Source: Flavimaricola marinus (GTDB taxonomy: Bacteria > Pseudomonadota > Alphaproteobacteria > Rhodobacterales > Rhodobacteraceae). Taken from it: DNA of 64,000 bases. The DNA lies in contig NZ_FXZK01000007.1 of the NCBI RefSeq assembly GCF_900184895.1, positions 1-64,000 of the forward strand, written 5' to 3'. Positions 1 to 8,786 of the stretch are shown in pieces. The translations under genes were made by a program, and so were the position numbers. Below the pieces are notes generated by a model that saw only the letters and a list, made by a program, of their open reading frames with translations, was not told the origin of the DNA and did not search any database. The first letter of the stretch is position 1. Each line of letters opens with the position of its first letter.

Positions 1-145
1 CGCACCAACGCAAGTCATTGCGATTGATGAAAATTATGCCGCTCAACACGCGCAAATCATCAACACGCGGCTTGCCATGGCTCTTCGGAAAGAACGGCTT
101 CAACCGCTCAATCTGCTCGTCGGTCAGCCAGAAAAGGTTGCTCAT
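1..145 (-). CDS. IS5-family transposase, N-terminal 48 residues (partial)
   Basis: From the ATG at 145 the minus strand reads MSNLFWLTDEQIERLKPFFP, then KSHGKPRVDD and SGIIFINRNDLRWC. This is the typical N-terminus of IS5-family (IS427-like group) DDE transposases that cut and paste the element. The frame is open to the window edge, so this copy may be functional. A second ATG lies directly upstream (148). The DDE catalytic part lies beyond the left edge. Confidence 0.8.
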   Translation of the reverse strand, partial: MSNLFWLTDEQIERLKPFFPKSHGKPRVDDLRVLSGIIFINRNDLRWC

Positions 146-222
146 CATCACCCCCGTCAGTTCGGGAGCTTGATTCACGCAGGCCGGGCGGCCTCAAGCC
201 GATTTATGGGTCCTGACACTAG
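1..222 (-). mobile_element. IS5-family insertion sequence, 5' end only (continues off the left edge)
   Basis: The leftmost bases carry the start of an IS5-family transposase on the minus strand. About 55 bases upstream of its ATG lies TTTATGGGTCCTGACACTAG (203-222), which I read as the terminal inverted repeat ending in a CTAG target. The other end is outside the window, so whether the element is complete cannot be seen. It abuts an older IS5 remnant in the opposite orientation starting near 255. The inverted-repeat assignment is from memory of related elements and is less certain than the transposase call. Confidence 0.6.
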
Positions 223-254
223 GGAGTCGATGGCTAAACCCAACGGATCGGTTG

Positions 255-838
255 AAGTCACGAACATAGCACCTTTGCGGAAATGATGGTCGGACTGGCT
301 GCCGGACACTGCGAGAAGCTTAGCGTATTCATCGATGCTATCAACCCGAAGGTACACCGCTCGGCGTCCAGTATGAGCGTCAAAAAGGGAAGCGCGGCCG
401 CCTGATCGGAAGGATTAAAGGCGGCATGTACCGAAACTGCATGCCATCTGCGACAACCCAAGGACGCCCTCACAAGCTGTTGGCATCTGCAGGACAGGTC
501 AGCGACTACTTTGGTGCGCGGGCGCTTTGCGACAGTTTGCCGGATGCCAACTGGTTACTCGGGGATCGCGGCTACGACGCCGACCGGTTCAAACTAGCAT
601 TGAGACATAGGGCGCACGGGCCAACATCCCGGGTGGGAGGCAACGTAAGAAACCTGTGGAGTACGACATGAGGCTAGCCAATCGACGCAAATGGATTGAG
701 ATCATGTTAGGCAGACTGAAAGACTGGAGGCGCGTGCAACCCGATATGACAGATACCCAAAGGTCTTTTCTCAGCCATCGCTTTGGCGGCAAAAATCAAC
801 TGCTGGCCATGAGCCATGACTCTGGTTTTCGATGGTGA
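255..838 (+). pseudogene. IS5-family transposase remnant, frameshifted, C-terminal two thirds
   Basis: IS5 transposase blocks appear in order but in different frames. FAEMMVGLAAG and HRSASSMSVKKG (274-390) come first, then KLHAICDN in another frame (about 430-460). GQVSDYFGARALCDSLPDAN and LLGDRGYDADRF (492-595) follow, then KPVEYD and IEIMLGRLKDWRRV with LSHRFG (about 650-790). LGDRGYDAD carries one DDE Asp and RLKDWRR is the Glu region of this family. Several frameshifts and lost N-terminal sequence make it inactive. It is oriented opposite to the neighbouring IS5 end at 1-222. Confidence 0.8.
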
Positions 839-1021
839 AGGGGGCATCTGACAAATTCCCAAATTTGCACTATGTCGCCGAGGACATACCACATCGATGT
901 GCCGTCATCATGCTCGATTTCGCTCTGAGGAACGGCTATTGAAAGGGGATTATTATGCACTCCGGGAAGACTTGGTAAGTTATGGCGATTTTCTGATCGC
1001 TGCAGGGGGTCTGTACCTATA

Positions 1022-2242
1022 TTAAGAATTCACTCTCTTGGCAGTCAAAGTTCTGACCACCGACGCCAGAGGCGACACCTGACGGATCACCGTCTCCACC
1101 AGACCACCGCCCTGGTTGACCTCCGCCACGGGTCGCTCCGCGTCGTGACGCTCAAAGGCAGCCACAGCGGCCTCGGCCCAGACCGAGGGCGACGACGACG
1201 TTACCGTAGCATCCTCCAGCACCCAGACACGCCAATCCTGCACCGGACCACTGGTCTGGGCGCCCACGACCACAATGCCGCATTAGTCAGACTTGCCATG
1301 CGCGCTGACGGCTGGGTCGACCGCCACGACGATCCGATCAAGTTCAGGGACAGCGGCGCGTTGACAGCGCGAGATCATCTCGCCGGTCCAGAGCGCGCCC
1401 TCCGCATCGGACAGCAAGATCCCATCCATTTCCTGCAATCCCTGCCGAGTGCCGGCATAGCGACGCTGCACTTCCGCCAGAAAGCTGGGTGGCAGATTGG
1501 CGGCATTGTCCATCGTGGTGGCGTGAGTGGTCACCGTGGTGGGCTGGGCCAGCAATGATTTCAAAGCCGGTGCATTGCGAGGGGTGGTGGTGACACAGGC
1601 CTGCGGATTGTCGCCCAGACGAAGGCAGAACTGGATCATGTCCCATGTCTCCTCGCCCTTCTTCCACTTGGCCATCTCATCGGCCCAGACCAGATCGAAC
1701 TGAGGACCGCGCAGCGTCTCGGGTTCGTGCGCCGAAAATACCTGAGCGACGGCCCCGTTCGGCCAAAGCAACATCTTTCGGCCTGCAATCCATTCCGGGC
1801 GACGATCGGGGGGCGAACTGGCCATGATGCCGCTCTCGCCAAAGATCATGACCTCTCGGACCTGATCGACGGTCTCTCCGATCAAGGCGACCCGTTTGGC
1901 TTGCCCCGGATCGGTCGGGCCGGCACCCTCCACCTTGCTGCGAACCCACTCCGCACCGGCGCGGGTCTTGCCTGCGCCGCGTCCGCCCATCAGCACCCAG
2001 CTGTGCCAATCGCCGTCGGGCGGCAATTGGTGGTCGAACGCCCAGAAATCAAAGATATAGGGCAGCGCCATCAGCTCCCGCGCCGACAAGTTTTCGAGGA
2101 ATTCAGTCTGAACGACAGCAGGCGCGGAGGCGAGCCAAGCGGCACCCGATCTCGTTTCGGACGCTGTCGAGGTCAACTGCGTCTGCAGCGGGCTCGCCGT
2201 TCTCTTTCTGTTGCCACTCATTGAATGTCCGCTCCATTTCAA
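1022..2242 (-). pseudogene. GTA large terminase (gene 2), nonsense mutation and 3' truncation
   Basis: The frame encodes the ATPase part of the gene transfer agent terminase, which packages DNA into GTA heads. It shows SGAAWLASAPAVVQTEFLEN, Walker A GGRGAGKTRAG, the Walker B segment FDLVWADEM, and the nuclease start VVAVDPAVS. At 1283-1285 a TAA interrupts SAHGKSD*CGIVVVGA in the same frame; family members usually have an acidic codon (GAA) there, so one base change explains it. The frame then continues (VWVLEDATV, AEVNQGGGLVETVIRQVSPL) to a stop at 1022, where homology to the rest of the roughly 430-residue protein is lost beside the IS5 debris. The start is uncertain (2242, 2221 or later) and lies inside gene 1. 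Confidence 0.85.
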
Positions 2243-2438
2243 ACGCGTGTTTCAAAGCGATTTCGAGTTCGAGTTGTTTTGTCGCAATGTCCGGGATGGC
2301 ATTGAGGCGACCATTTCTGAGGTCCAGTACAAGCGCCGCAAGGGCATCGCGCAGGCTGGTCAAGAGAATGAGGCTGTCCTCGAAGTGCGACTGAGGATCA
2401 GGAGACTGGGGTGTCTCGTCAGTGGGGGTTCTGTTCAT
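2103..2438 (-). CDS. GTA gene 1 product, small-terminase type protein
   Basis: A 111-residue protein directly upstream of, and overlapping, the GTA large terminase, which is the position of GTA gene 1 in Rhodobacterales. In Rhodobacter capsulatus gene 1 has been described as the GTA small terminase, which helps start DNA packaging. The chosen ATG (MNRTPTDETPQ) has GGAAGG about 8 bases upstream; an upstream in-frame start at 2495 has no such site. Residues 18-75 look helical, ending in FEMERTFNEWQQKENGEP. The frame is intact although its partner gene is dead, so it is probably a relic or very recently orphaned. Confidence 0.65.
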   Translation of the reverse strand: MNRTPTDETPQSPDPQSHFEDSLILLTSLRDALAALVLDLRNGRLNAIPDIATKQLELEIALKHAFEMERTFNEWQQKENGEPAADAVDLDSVRNEIGCRLARLRACCRSD

Positions 2439-2633
2439 GGTGCTTTGCCTTCCAAGGGCCATACAGGCTGGGGACGGGAAACAGAAAACGGCCAAAGGGT
2501 CGCCCCCATGGCCGTTTCAGGAATACGTCCTGCAAGTCAAAGTTTGCACATCAGACCGTGCGTATGGGACTAGCAAACCGCAAGGCTCGCGCCCGCAACA
2601 TTATGGCGCCATTAAGAAACCGGCGTTGACACT

Positions 2634-3791
2634 CTAGTTCGCCGCAGCCTCCAGCGCCCGGTAGGCCGCCACGTTCTCGTTGTGCTCGGCAAGCGTGACT
2701 GCAAAGTTGTGCCCGTCTCGGGGATCGAGCGTCTTGGCCACGAAAAACACGTAGTCCGTGTCCTCCGGGTCCATGACCGCCTGAATGCTGGCAAGTCCGG
2801 GATTAGCGATCGGCGTCGGCGGCAGGCCGTCGATGACATAGGTGTTGTAGGGAGTCTCCGCCCTCAACTCGCTCTGACGCAGACCGCGGCCCAAGATGCC
2901 TTCGCCACCGGTGACGCCGTAGATGACCGTCGGGTCCGTCTGCAGACGCATGCCAGTCCGTAAGCGGTTTTCAAACACGCTTGCGACTGTGCGGACCTCG
3001 TCGATCCCACCGGTTTCCTTCTCGACGATCGAGGCGAGGATCAAGGCTTCTTCGGGCGTATCGAATGGCAATCCGTCGACGCGGCTTGCCCAGGCCTCGG
3101 CCAACCGTGCCGATTGCGCAGATCGCATCCGGGCCACGAGGGCGGTAACGTCGGTGCCGGGCGACACGTCATAGCTATCGGGCGCCAACGATCCCTCCGG
3201 AGGCAACTCGTCAAGGCTGCCCTCGAGCACATCCAACGAATTGAGCGCCGTCACCACCTGCCAGACCGTCGTGCCTTCGATGACGAGGATCGAATACTGA
3301 GTATCAGGCGCGTTGCGGACTTCGGTATATTCGGCTGGCGCCTCTTCTGTCAGCGGATCGAACCGGACGATCTCGACGAAACGGTTAGAAGCCGGGTCCA
3401 GTTCGCGGACACGGACCGTCGTGGACGTGACACCGACTGAATACACCACTTGCGTGCCGCAGGTGCTCGCACCGCCACGCGTGATGACGTCGACGATCTC
3501 CTCCATCGAGGTTTCGGGCGGCACCAGATAGCTCCCGGCCTTCAGTTGCGCCGCCTTTTCGGAATAGTCCGCGCCCATCCGGAACAGCGCAGGCGAGGTA
3601 ATCGCCCCCTGCTCGGCTAGATCTTCGCTGACACGGCGCATATTCGAACCACTTTCGACGCGCAGGCAAATTGCCTGCTGCAACGGACCGGTTGCCGAAT
3701 AGGCATTGACGCCCCAGGTCACGAGACCGGCAAGCAGAAACAATGCGACGATGAAGAACGTCAAAGCATTAGAGGCGATATGTCGCCACAT
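2634..3791 (-). CDS. mltG: endolytic murein transglycosylase MltG (YceG family)
   Basis: A 385-residue inner-membrane protein that cleaves nascent peptidoglycan glycan strands and is thought to set strand length. One N-terminal membrane segment spans about residues 9-30. The YceG domain follows, with the signature ILASIVEKETG (catalytic Glu near 257) and then SVFENRLRTGMRLQTDPTVI. The length is normal for the family. Its ATG overlaps the fabF stop codon by one base (TAATG), so it is translated with fabF; this fabF-mltG order next to the GTA is common in roseobacters. Confidence 0.95.
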   Translation of the reverse strand: MWRHIASNALTFFIVALFLLAGLVTWGVNAYSATGPLQQAICLRVESGSNMRRVSEDLAEQGAITSPALFRMGADYSEKAAQLKAGSYLVPPETSMEEIVDVITRGGASTCGTQVVYSVGVTSTTVRVRELDPASNRFVEIVRFDPLTEEAPAEYTEVRNAPDTQYSILVIEGTTVWQVVTALNSLDVLEGSLDELPPEGSLAPDSYDVSPGTDVTALVARMRSAQSARLAEAWASRVDGLPFDTPEEALILASIVEKETGGIDEVRTVASVFENRLRTGMRLQTDPTVIYGVTGGEGILGRGLRQSELRAETPYNTYVIDGLPPTPIANPGLASIQAVMDPEDTDYVFFVAKTLDPRDGHNFAVTLAEHNENVAAYRALEAAAN

Positions 3792-5050
3792 TACTGGGCC
3801 TTTCGAAAGACGACGCTGGCGTTCGTTCCGCCAAAGCCAAAGGAATTCGACAGGGCGATGTTGATCTCACGCTCTTGCTTGGCGTTCGGCGCCAGAAAGA
3901 TCGGGCTATCCACAGCCGGATTGTCGAGATTGATGGTCGGCGGAGCGACCTGATCGCGCAAGGCTAGGATCGAAAAGATCGCTTCGATGGCGCCGGCGGC
4001 GCCAAGCAGATGGCCCGTCGCGGATTTTGTGGACGACATCGTCACCTTGCTGGCGGCATCGCCCATCATCCGCTCGACCGCGCCCAATTCGATCACGTCC
4101 GCCATTGTCGATGTGCCGTGGGCATTGATGTAGTCGACCGCGTCGGGCTCTACCCCGGCATCCGCAAGAGCGGCACGCATGGAGCGTTCGGCACCGTCAC
4201 CATCCTCGGCAGGTGCGGTGATGTGATAGGCATCGCCCGACATGCCATAACCGATGACTTCGCCATAGATCTTTGCCCCGCGGGCCACGGCGTGCTCGTA
4301 TTCCTCCAGCACGACGATCCCTGCCCCCTCACCCATGACAAATCCATCACGATCTGAATCGTAAGGGCGGCTGGCTTTCGTCGGGTCGTCAGCGCGTTTG
4401 GTCGACAAGGCTTTGCAAGCATTGAAGCCAGCGATGCCGATTTCGCAGATCGCCGCCTCTGCGCCGCCTGCGACCATGACTTCGGCAGCCCCGTATTTGA
4501 TCAACCGGGCCGCGTCGCCAATCGCATGGGCGCCGGTCGAACAAGCCGTCACGACCGAATGGTTCGGACCCTTGAAGCCGTAGCGGATTCCCACGTGCCC
4601 CGAGATCAGGTTGATCAGGGCGCCCGGAATGAAGAAGGGCGAAACACGGCGCGGGCCCTTTTCTTTCAGCAGCAAGGCGGTGTCCTGGATGGATTTCAGC
4701 CCACCGATACCCGAACCGATCAACACGCCGGTGCGGATGCGATCGGCCTCGTCCTCGGGCATCCAACCCGAATCCTCGACTGCTTGCTGAGCGGCAGCAA
4801 CGCCGTAGAGGATGAAGTCATCGACCTTTCGGGCGTCCTTTGGCTCCATGTAGGTATCGGCCAGAAAGCTGCCGTCCGTCCCGTCGCCACGGGGCACTTC
4901 GCAGGCGTAGGTGGTGGCCAGATGGCTGGCGTCGAACTGGGTGATCGGCCCGGCGCCCGATTGCCCTGCCAGGAGGCGTTTCCAGGTTTCCTCGACCCCG
5001 TCTGCCAAGGGTGTGACAAGACCCAGGCCCGTAACAACTACACGTCTCAT
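3791..5050 (-). CDS. fabF: 3-oxoacyl-[acyl-carrier-protein] synthase II
   Basis: A 419-residue condensing enzyme that elongates acyl-ACP with malonyl-ACP in type II fatty acid synthesis. The thiolase-fold triad is visible: Cys170 in VVTACSTGAH, His311 in NAHGTSTMAD and His347 in KSATGHLLGAAG. The start MRRVVVTGLGLVTP is the family's usual N-terminus, so the 45 in-frame codons upstream are not coding. It sits downstream of acpP and a small membrane protein on the same strand and ends in one-base overlap with mltG. Confidence 0.97.
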   Translation of the reverse strand: MRRVVVTGLGLVTPLADGVEETWKRLLAGQSGAGPITQFDASHLATTYACEVPRGDGTDGSFLADTYMEPKDARKVDDFILYGVAAAQQAVEDSGWMPEDEADRIRTGVLIGSGIGGLKSIQDTALLLKEKGPRRVSPFFIPGALINLISGHVGIRYGFKGPNHSVVTACSTGAHAIGDAARLIKYGAAEVMVAGGAEAAICEIGIAGFNACKALSTKRADDPTKASRPYDSDRDGFVMGEGAGIVVLEEYEHAVARGAKIYGEVIGYGMSGDAYHITAPAEDGDGAERSMRAALADAGVEPDAVDYINAHGTSTMADVIELGAVERMMGDAASKVTMSSTKSATGHLLGAAGAIEAIFSILALRDQVAPPTINLDNPAVDSPIFLAPNAKQEREINIALSNSFGFGGTNASVVFRKAQ

Positions 5051-5150
5051 GTGACGCCTCCCACTCTGCTCGTTTCTCGGCTCCTGATACCGCGCAAGCA
5101 CCTGTCGGGGCAAGGGCGGCGAATACCACTCCCGGGCCCTGATCCCCGTG

Positions 5151-5546
5151 CTAGCGTTCGGCGGGCGGGACCGAGCGTTGTGCATTATGCAGAAAAGTCA
5201 GCGCAATCAAGGCAATAAATCCGGTACAGAGGCCGATCCAGCCAAAGTACCAGAACCGCCCGGCAAGGCCGTTTTCCGCAAATGACGCAGCAAAGATTTG
5301 CTTGCCGAACCTTGCCGATACGGCCCCAGCGAGAAGGCTTGTAACAGCACCCCCCCAAGCGAGGCTGCGGGACCGCAACGCCAGCGCCGTGAGACAGAGC
5401 GCCAGTGCCAACCCGATCCAGACCACCGTTTCGGACCACAAGGGATGTGCCCCGAAGCGACTGGCGATATCGAACGAGACCGCAACAGCGGCGACGACGG
5501 CAGCGGCCGCAAAGGCGGTCATGAAGGCAAAAAGCAATCTGGACAT
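5151..5546 (-). CDS. conserved small membrane protein, function unknown
   Basis: A 131-residue, strongly hydrophobic protein with about four membrane segments (roughly residues 5-25, 40-58, 62-80, 95-118) and a short basic tail. I do not recognise a named domain. It lies between acpP and fabF, about 100 bases from fabF and 185 from acpP, with an acpP terminator in between, so it probably has its own promoter. Its setting hints at an envelope or lipid-related role, but nothing in the sequence shows one. Confidence 0.6.
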   Translation of the reverse strand: MSRLLFAFMTAFAAAAVVAAVAVSFDIASRFGAHPLWSETVVWIGLALALCLTALALRSRSLAWGGAVTSLLAGAVSARFGKQIFAASFAENGLAGRFWYFGWIGLCTGFIALIALTFLHNAQRSVPPAER

Positions 5547-5664
5547 CGCGTCGGTCTCCCGTCGGTATCAGGTCGGTGCGGTCGTCGAACCGTCTGCCTC
5601 ACGAAACGCCCGTGAGAGCGCCGGGGTCAATCCCGCAGCGCCGGGATCACGCAACCGTCAGACG

Positions 5665-5700
5665 CAAAAACGGCGCTCTCCGTATCGGAGAACGCCGTTC
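5665..5700 (-). terminator. Rho-independent terminator of acpP
   Basis: Read on the minus strand, AACGGCG-TTCTCCG-ATA-CGGAGAG-CGCCGTT forms a long near-perfect hairpin followed by TTTTTG. It lies about 30 bases after the acpP stop codon. Confidence 0.85.
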
Positions 5701-5731
5701 AGCGAGCCCATGGGGCCGATCTCGATCGAGC

Positions 5732-5965
5732 TTACTGAGCGCTCGAGATAAACTTCACTGCGTCGCCAAACGTCTGGATCGTTTCGGCGGCGTCATCGGG
5801 GATCTCGATCCCGAACTCTTCTTCAAAGGCCATGACCAATTCGACGGTGTCGAGGCTGTCAGCGCCCAGGTCGTCGATGAACGAGGCGTTTTCGACCACT
5901 TTGGCCTCTTCCACCCCAAGGTGCTCTACAACGATCTTGCGCACACGATCTGCGACGTCGCTCAT
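5732..5965 (-). CDS. acpP: acyl carrier protein
   Basis: A 77-residue acidic protein that carries growing acyl chains on a 4'-phosphopantetheine arm. The attachment site is Ser37 in the [14 protein letters not shown] signature, and the helix before it carries a run of acidic residues. The ATG follows AGGACCTGAT. A strong terminator follows the gene, so its abundant transcript can be separate from fabF downstream. fabG and fabD lie upstream on the same strand behind a 271-base gap that probably holds the acpP promoter. Confidence 0.98.
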   Translation of the reverse strand: MSDVADRVRKIVVEHLGVEEAKVVENASFIDDLGADSLDTVELVMAFEEEFGIEIPDDAAETIQTFGDAVKFISSAQ

Positions 5966-6236
5966 ATCAGGTCCTCACGTTCTTTCGGGACTTTCGCCCG
6001 CTAATTGTTGCCCCGAAGGGCGGCTCACCTGCCCCCACCATGGAGGCTTAACCGATCCACAGCCAGTTGGGCTGCAATCGGAAAATCTTGCTGGGCTATA
6101 GCAGAGATTTCAGGCAAGGCAAACGCTTTCAAACTGCAATTCGCCTCTGGCCGTTGGCGCTATCACGCATCTCGGATGCCGATCCGACGACACGAATGGC
6201 CCGCCCTGTCATCTCTGTGCCGCCCAACGCTTCGTC

Positions 6237-6974
6237 TCAGAGCATCGCCATGCCGCCATTGACGTGGAGCGTCGCGCCGGTGACGTAGGCGGCCTCCGGG
6301 CTGGCCAGATACAGCACCGCCGCGCCGATCTCTTGGGCATCGCCCATCCGACCGGCGGGGATCTGGCCGAGAATCGCGGCCTTCTGCTCGTCGTTGAGCT
6401 TTTCCGTCATTGCGGTGGCGATAAAGCCCGGCGCGATGCAGTTTACAGTAATGCCACGGCTGGCGACCTCGTAGGCGATGGATTTCGACATGCCGACCAT
6501 CCCGGCCTTCGACGCCGCATAGTTGGCCTGTCCGGGATTGCCCGTAGCCCCGACGACGGAGGAAATATTGACGATTCGACCCCAACGCGCCTTCATCATC
6601 CCGCGCATCACCCCCTTGCACAGCCGCATGGTGGACGTGAGGTTCACGTCCAGGACGCTGGACCATTCCTCCTCCGACATCCGCATGAAGATATTGTCGC
6701 GGGTGATCCCGGCGTTGTTCACCAGAATATCCACACTGCCCATCGCCTCGGCGGCTTGTTTGGGAAGCGCGGTGACGGCCTCGGCGTCACTAAGATTGCA
6801 GGGCAAGACGTGGGCCCGGCTGCCCAACTCGGCGGCCAGCGCCTCCAGCGGCTCGACCCGCGTGCCAGAAAGGGCAACAGTCGCGCCCGCGCCGTGCAAC
6901 GCATGGGCAATACTGCCGCCAATGCCCCCTGATGCGCCGGTGATGAGCGCGTTCTTTCCAGTCAGATCGAACAT
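6237..6974 (-). CDS. fabG: 3-oxoacyl-[acyl-carrier-protein] reductase
   Basis: A 245-residue short-chain dehydrogenase that reduces 3-oxoacyl-ACP with NADPH. It has the Rossmann motif TGASGGIGG (residues 13-20), NNAG (86-89), and the catalytic Ser139, Tyr152 and Lys156 in ISSVVGATGNPGQANYAASK. It ends in the family's CIAPGFIATAMT and HVNGGMAML blocks. It starts 21 bases after fabD and is almost certainly co-transcribed with it. Confidence 0.97.
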   Translation of the reverse strand: MFDLTGKNALITGASGGIGGSIAHALHGAGATVALSGTRVEPLEALAAELGSRAHVLPCNLSDAEAVTALPKQAAEAMGSVDILVNNAGITRDNIFMRMSEEEWSSVLDVNLTSTMRLCKGVMRGMMKARWGRIVNISSVVGATGNPGQANYAASKAGMVGMSKSIAYEVASRGITVNCIAPGFIATAMTEKLNDEQKAAILGQIPAGRMGDAQEIGAAVLYLASPEAAYVTGATLHVNGGMAML

Positions 6975-6995
6975 CTGAGATCTCCTTGTCTTCCG

Positions 6996-7928
6996 TTAGG
7001 AATCGGCCTTTGCCGCTGTGATATCGTCGGGAACGCCGATGTTGCGGCAGACGATGGATTTTTCGATCCGCCGGATCATGCCTGAGAGCGCCTTGCCGGA
7101 GCCGATTTCCCACACTTCAGTGACGCCTGCGTCGGCCATCCACAGGACGCTTTCACGCCAGCGAACAGAGCCAGTGACCTGTTCGACAAGCAGATCCCGT
7201 ATTCTTGCCGGTTCGGAGACCGCCTCGGCCACGACGTTGGCGACCAGCGGAACCGAGGGCGCCTGAATGTCGACACCGTCGAGGGCATCGGCCATGACCT
7301 TGGCGGCCGGCTCCATCAGTGCGGAGTGGAAAGGCGCGCTGACCGGCAGGAGCATGGCCCGCTTTGCCCCTTTGGCCTTGGCGATATCGAGCGCGCGCTC
7401 GACGGCGGCGCGATGCCCGGAGATCACCACCTGGCTGGGATCGTTGTCGTTGGCGGCCTGACAGACGTCGCCCTGCGCGGCCTCTTCGGCCACCTCCTTG
7501 GCTGCGTCGAAGCCAAGCCCGAGAAGCGCGGCCATCGCGCCGACACCGACCGGCACCGCATCTTGCATCGCGGTTCCCCTGATCCGCAGCAGGCGGGCGG
7601 TGTCCGACAGGCTGAGAGCCCCGGCCGCACAAAGCGCGGAGTATTCACCCAGAGAATGCCCTGCCACGAAGTACGCCTGATCGATGGTGATGCCCTCGGC
7701 CTCGAGCGCGCGCATCGCGGCGATCGAGGTCGCCATCAGAGCGGGTTGAGCGTTCCGGGTGAGGGTAAGCGCATCCGCGTCCTCGCCCCAGATCACATCG
7801 GAGAGCGCCTCGCCCAAAGCGTCGTCGACCTCTTGGAACACCGCCCGCGCAGCCGGATAGGCATCGGCCAATGCCTTGCCCATTCCGGGCACCTGTGCGC
7901 CCTGCCCCGGAAATACAAATGCCTTCAC
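6996..7928 (-). CDS. fabD: malonyl CoA-acyl carrier protein transacylase
   Basis: A 310-residue enzyme that loads malonate from CoA onto ACP, the first committed step before condensation. The nucleophile Ser92 sits in VAGHSLGEYSA and His201 in SAPFHSALM, with PGQGAQVPGMG at the N-terminus. It is the first gene of a fabD-fabG pair; the region upstream (7929-8048) should hold the promoter. Confidence 0.97.
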   Translation of the reverse strand: MKAFVFPGQGAQVPGMGKALADAYPAARAVFQEVDDALGEALSDVIWGEDADALTLTRNAQPALMATSIAAMRALEAEGITIDQAYFVAGHSLGEYSALCAAGALSLSDTARLLRIRGTAMQDAVPVGVGAMAALLGLGFDAAKEVAEEAAQGDVCQAANDNDPSQVVISGHRAAVERALDIAKAKGAKRAMLLPVSAPFHSALMEPAAKVMADALDGVDIQAPSVPLVANVVAEAVSEPARIRDLLVEQVTGSVRWRESVLWMADAGVTEVWEIGSGKALSGMIRRIEKSIVCRNIGVPDDITAAKADS

Positions 7929-8048
7929 GAATGTCCCCTCCGCTTGAGATCCAGTTCATCCCGTCTAACGGGTCGGCAGCGTCGGGACAAGAATCGTCAG
8001 GGACGAAGTGCAAATTTGCAATTGCTCAGGACAGAATCGGCGGCATAC

Positions 8049-8078
8049 GAAAACGCGACCCTCAGAGAGGGCCGCGCT
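8049..8078 (-). terminator. Rho-independent terminator of the 8106-8741 gene
   Basis: On the minus strand CGCGGCCCTC-TCT-GAGGGTCGCG forms a 10-base stem with one mismatch, followed by TTTTCG. It lies about 28 bases past the stop codon. Confidence 0.8.
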
Positions 8079-8105
8079 TGTCGGAAATAGCGTCGTGTCG
8101 TGGGG

Positions 8106-8741
8106 TCAGGCGGCTTGGCCGGCTTCTCCGCCAGACGCCCCTTGCGGGTTCTTCGGCATGATCATCAGATCGCGGCCGAGACGATCCCGCAGCGGTGCGA
8201 GCCCCATCAGGCCGCCGGATGCAACGTGCAGAGTCTGCGCCGTATTCCGATACCGCAGGACCAGATTGCCCTTGGACAGGCCGTTGCTCGCGCCGGAGCG
8301 GTCGATGAACACGCCCCCGATGGCATCGAACCCATAGCGGCCGACCAGCGAGGCCTTGCCGGCCTTGTTGCGGATCACTTCGCGAACTTCGCCCAAACGG
8401 GTGTCGATCTGGATTTCGCTCTGCGTGCCACGGCTTGCATACCACAGCGTCAGCGCCGCGATCGAAGACGTCACGACCGTCGCGCCCAGCTTCAGCCCCA
8501 GAGCCGGTCCGTGCGTCACCGTCGACGGCAATACCCAAAGGCCCAAGGTGGCCACGACAAAGGCGATGCCGATCATCCATGCGATGCCCTGTATCAGGAC
8601 GACATGGACCGGGGTCTGTTCGGACGAACGAACGATATAGCCCCAGTATGTTTCGTCGACTTCAAACAAATTGGTCTCGGCACGCACTGACGAGGCGGCG
8701 CCGGCACGGGTAAAACCAGTCATTTCAGGAAGTGCTGTCAT
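8106..8741 (-). CDS. conserved roseobacter-type membrane protein, function unknown
   Basis: A 211-residue protein. The first 45 residues look soluble (ETNLFEVDETYWGYIVRSSE); two membrane segments follow (about residues 50-72 and 80-98). The C-terminal soluble half is basic and beta-rich (IDTRLGEVREVIRN and LVLRYRNTAQTLHVASGG). I do not recognise a named family. A full TTAA-N7-TTAA motif lies 31 bases upstream of the start, which suggests CtrA control. It is a monocistronic gene with its own terminator. Confidence 0.6.
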   Translation of the reverse strand: MTALPEMTGFTRAGAASSVRAETNLFEVDETYWGYIVRSSEQTPVHVVLIQGIAWMIGIAFVVATLGLWVLPSTVTHGPALGLKLGATVVTSSIAALTLWYASRGTQSEIQIDTRLGEVREVIRNKAGKASLVGRYGFDAIGGVFIDRSGASNGLSKGNLVLRYRNTAQTLHVASGGLMGLAPLRDRLGRDLMIMPKNPQGASGGEAGQAA

Positions 8742-8771
8742 AGCTCTGATCCAATTTCCGATTTCGTTAAG

Positions 8772-8786
8772 TTAAGAAGTGCTTAA
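8772..8786. promoter_or_regulatory. candidate CtrA binding site (TTAA-N7-TTAA)
   Basis: TTAAGAAGTGCTTAA matches the alphaproteobacterial CtrA consensus TTAA-N7-TTAA exactly. It lies 31 bases before the ATG of the membrane protein gene ending at 8106, a good distance for a promoter-proximal site. A half-site TTAACCAT occurs about 150 bases further, near 8938. Confidence 0.5.
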
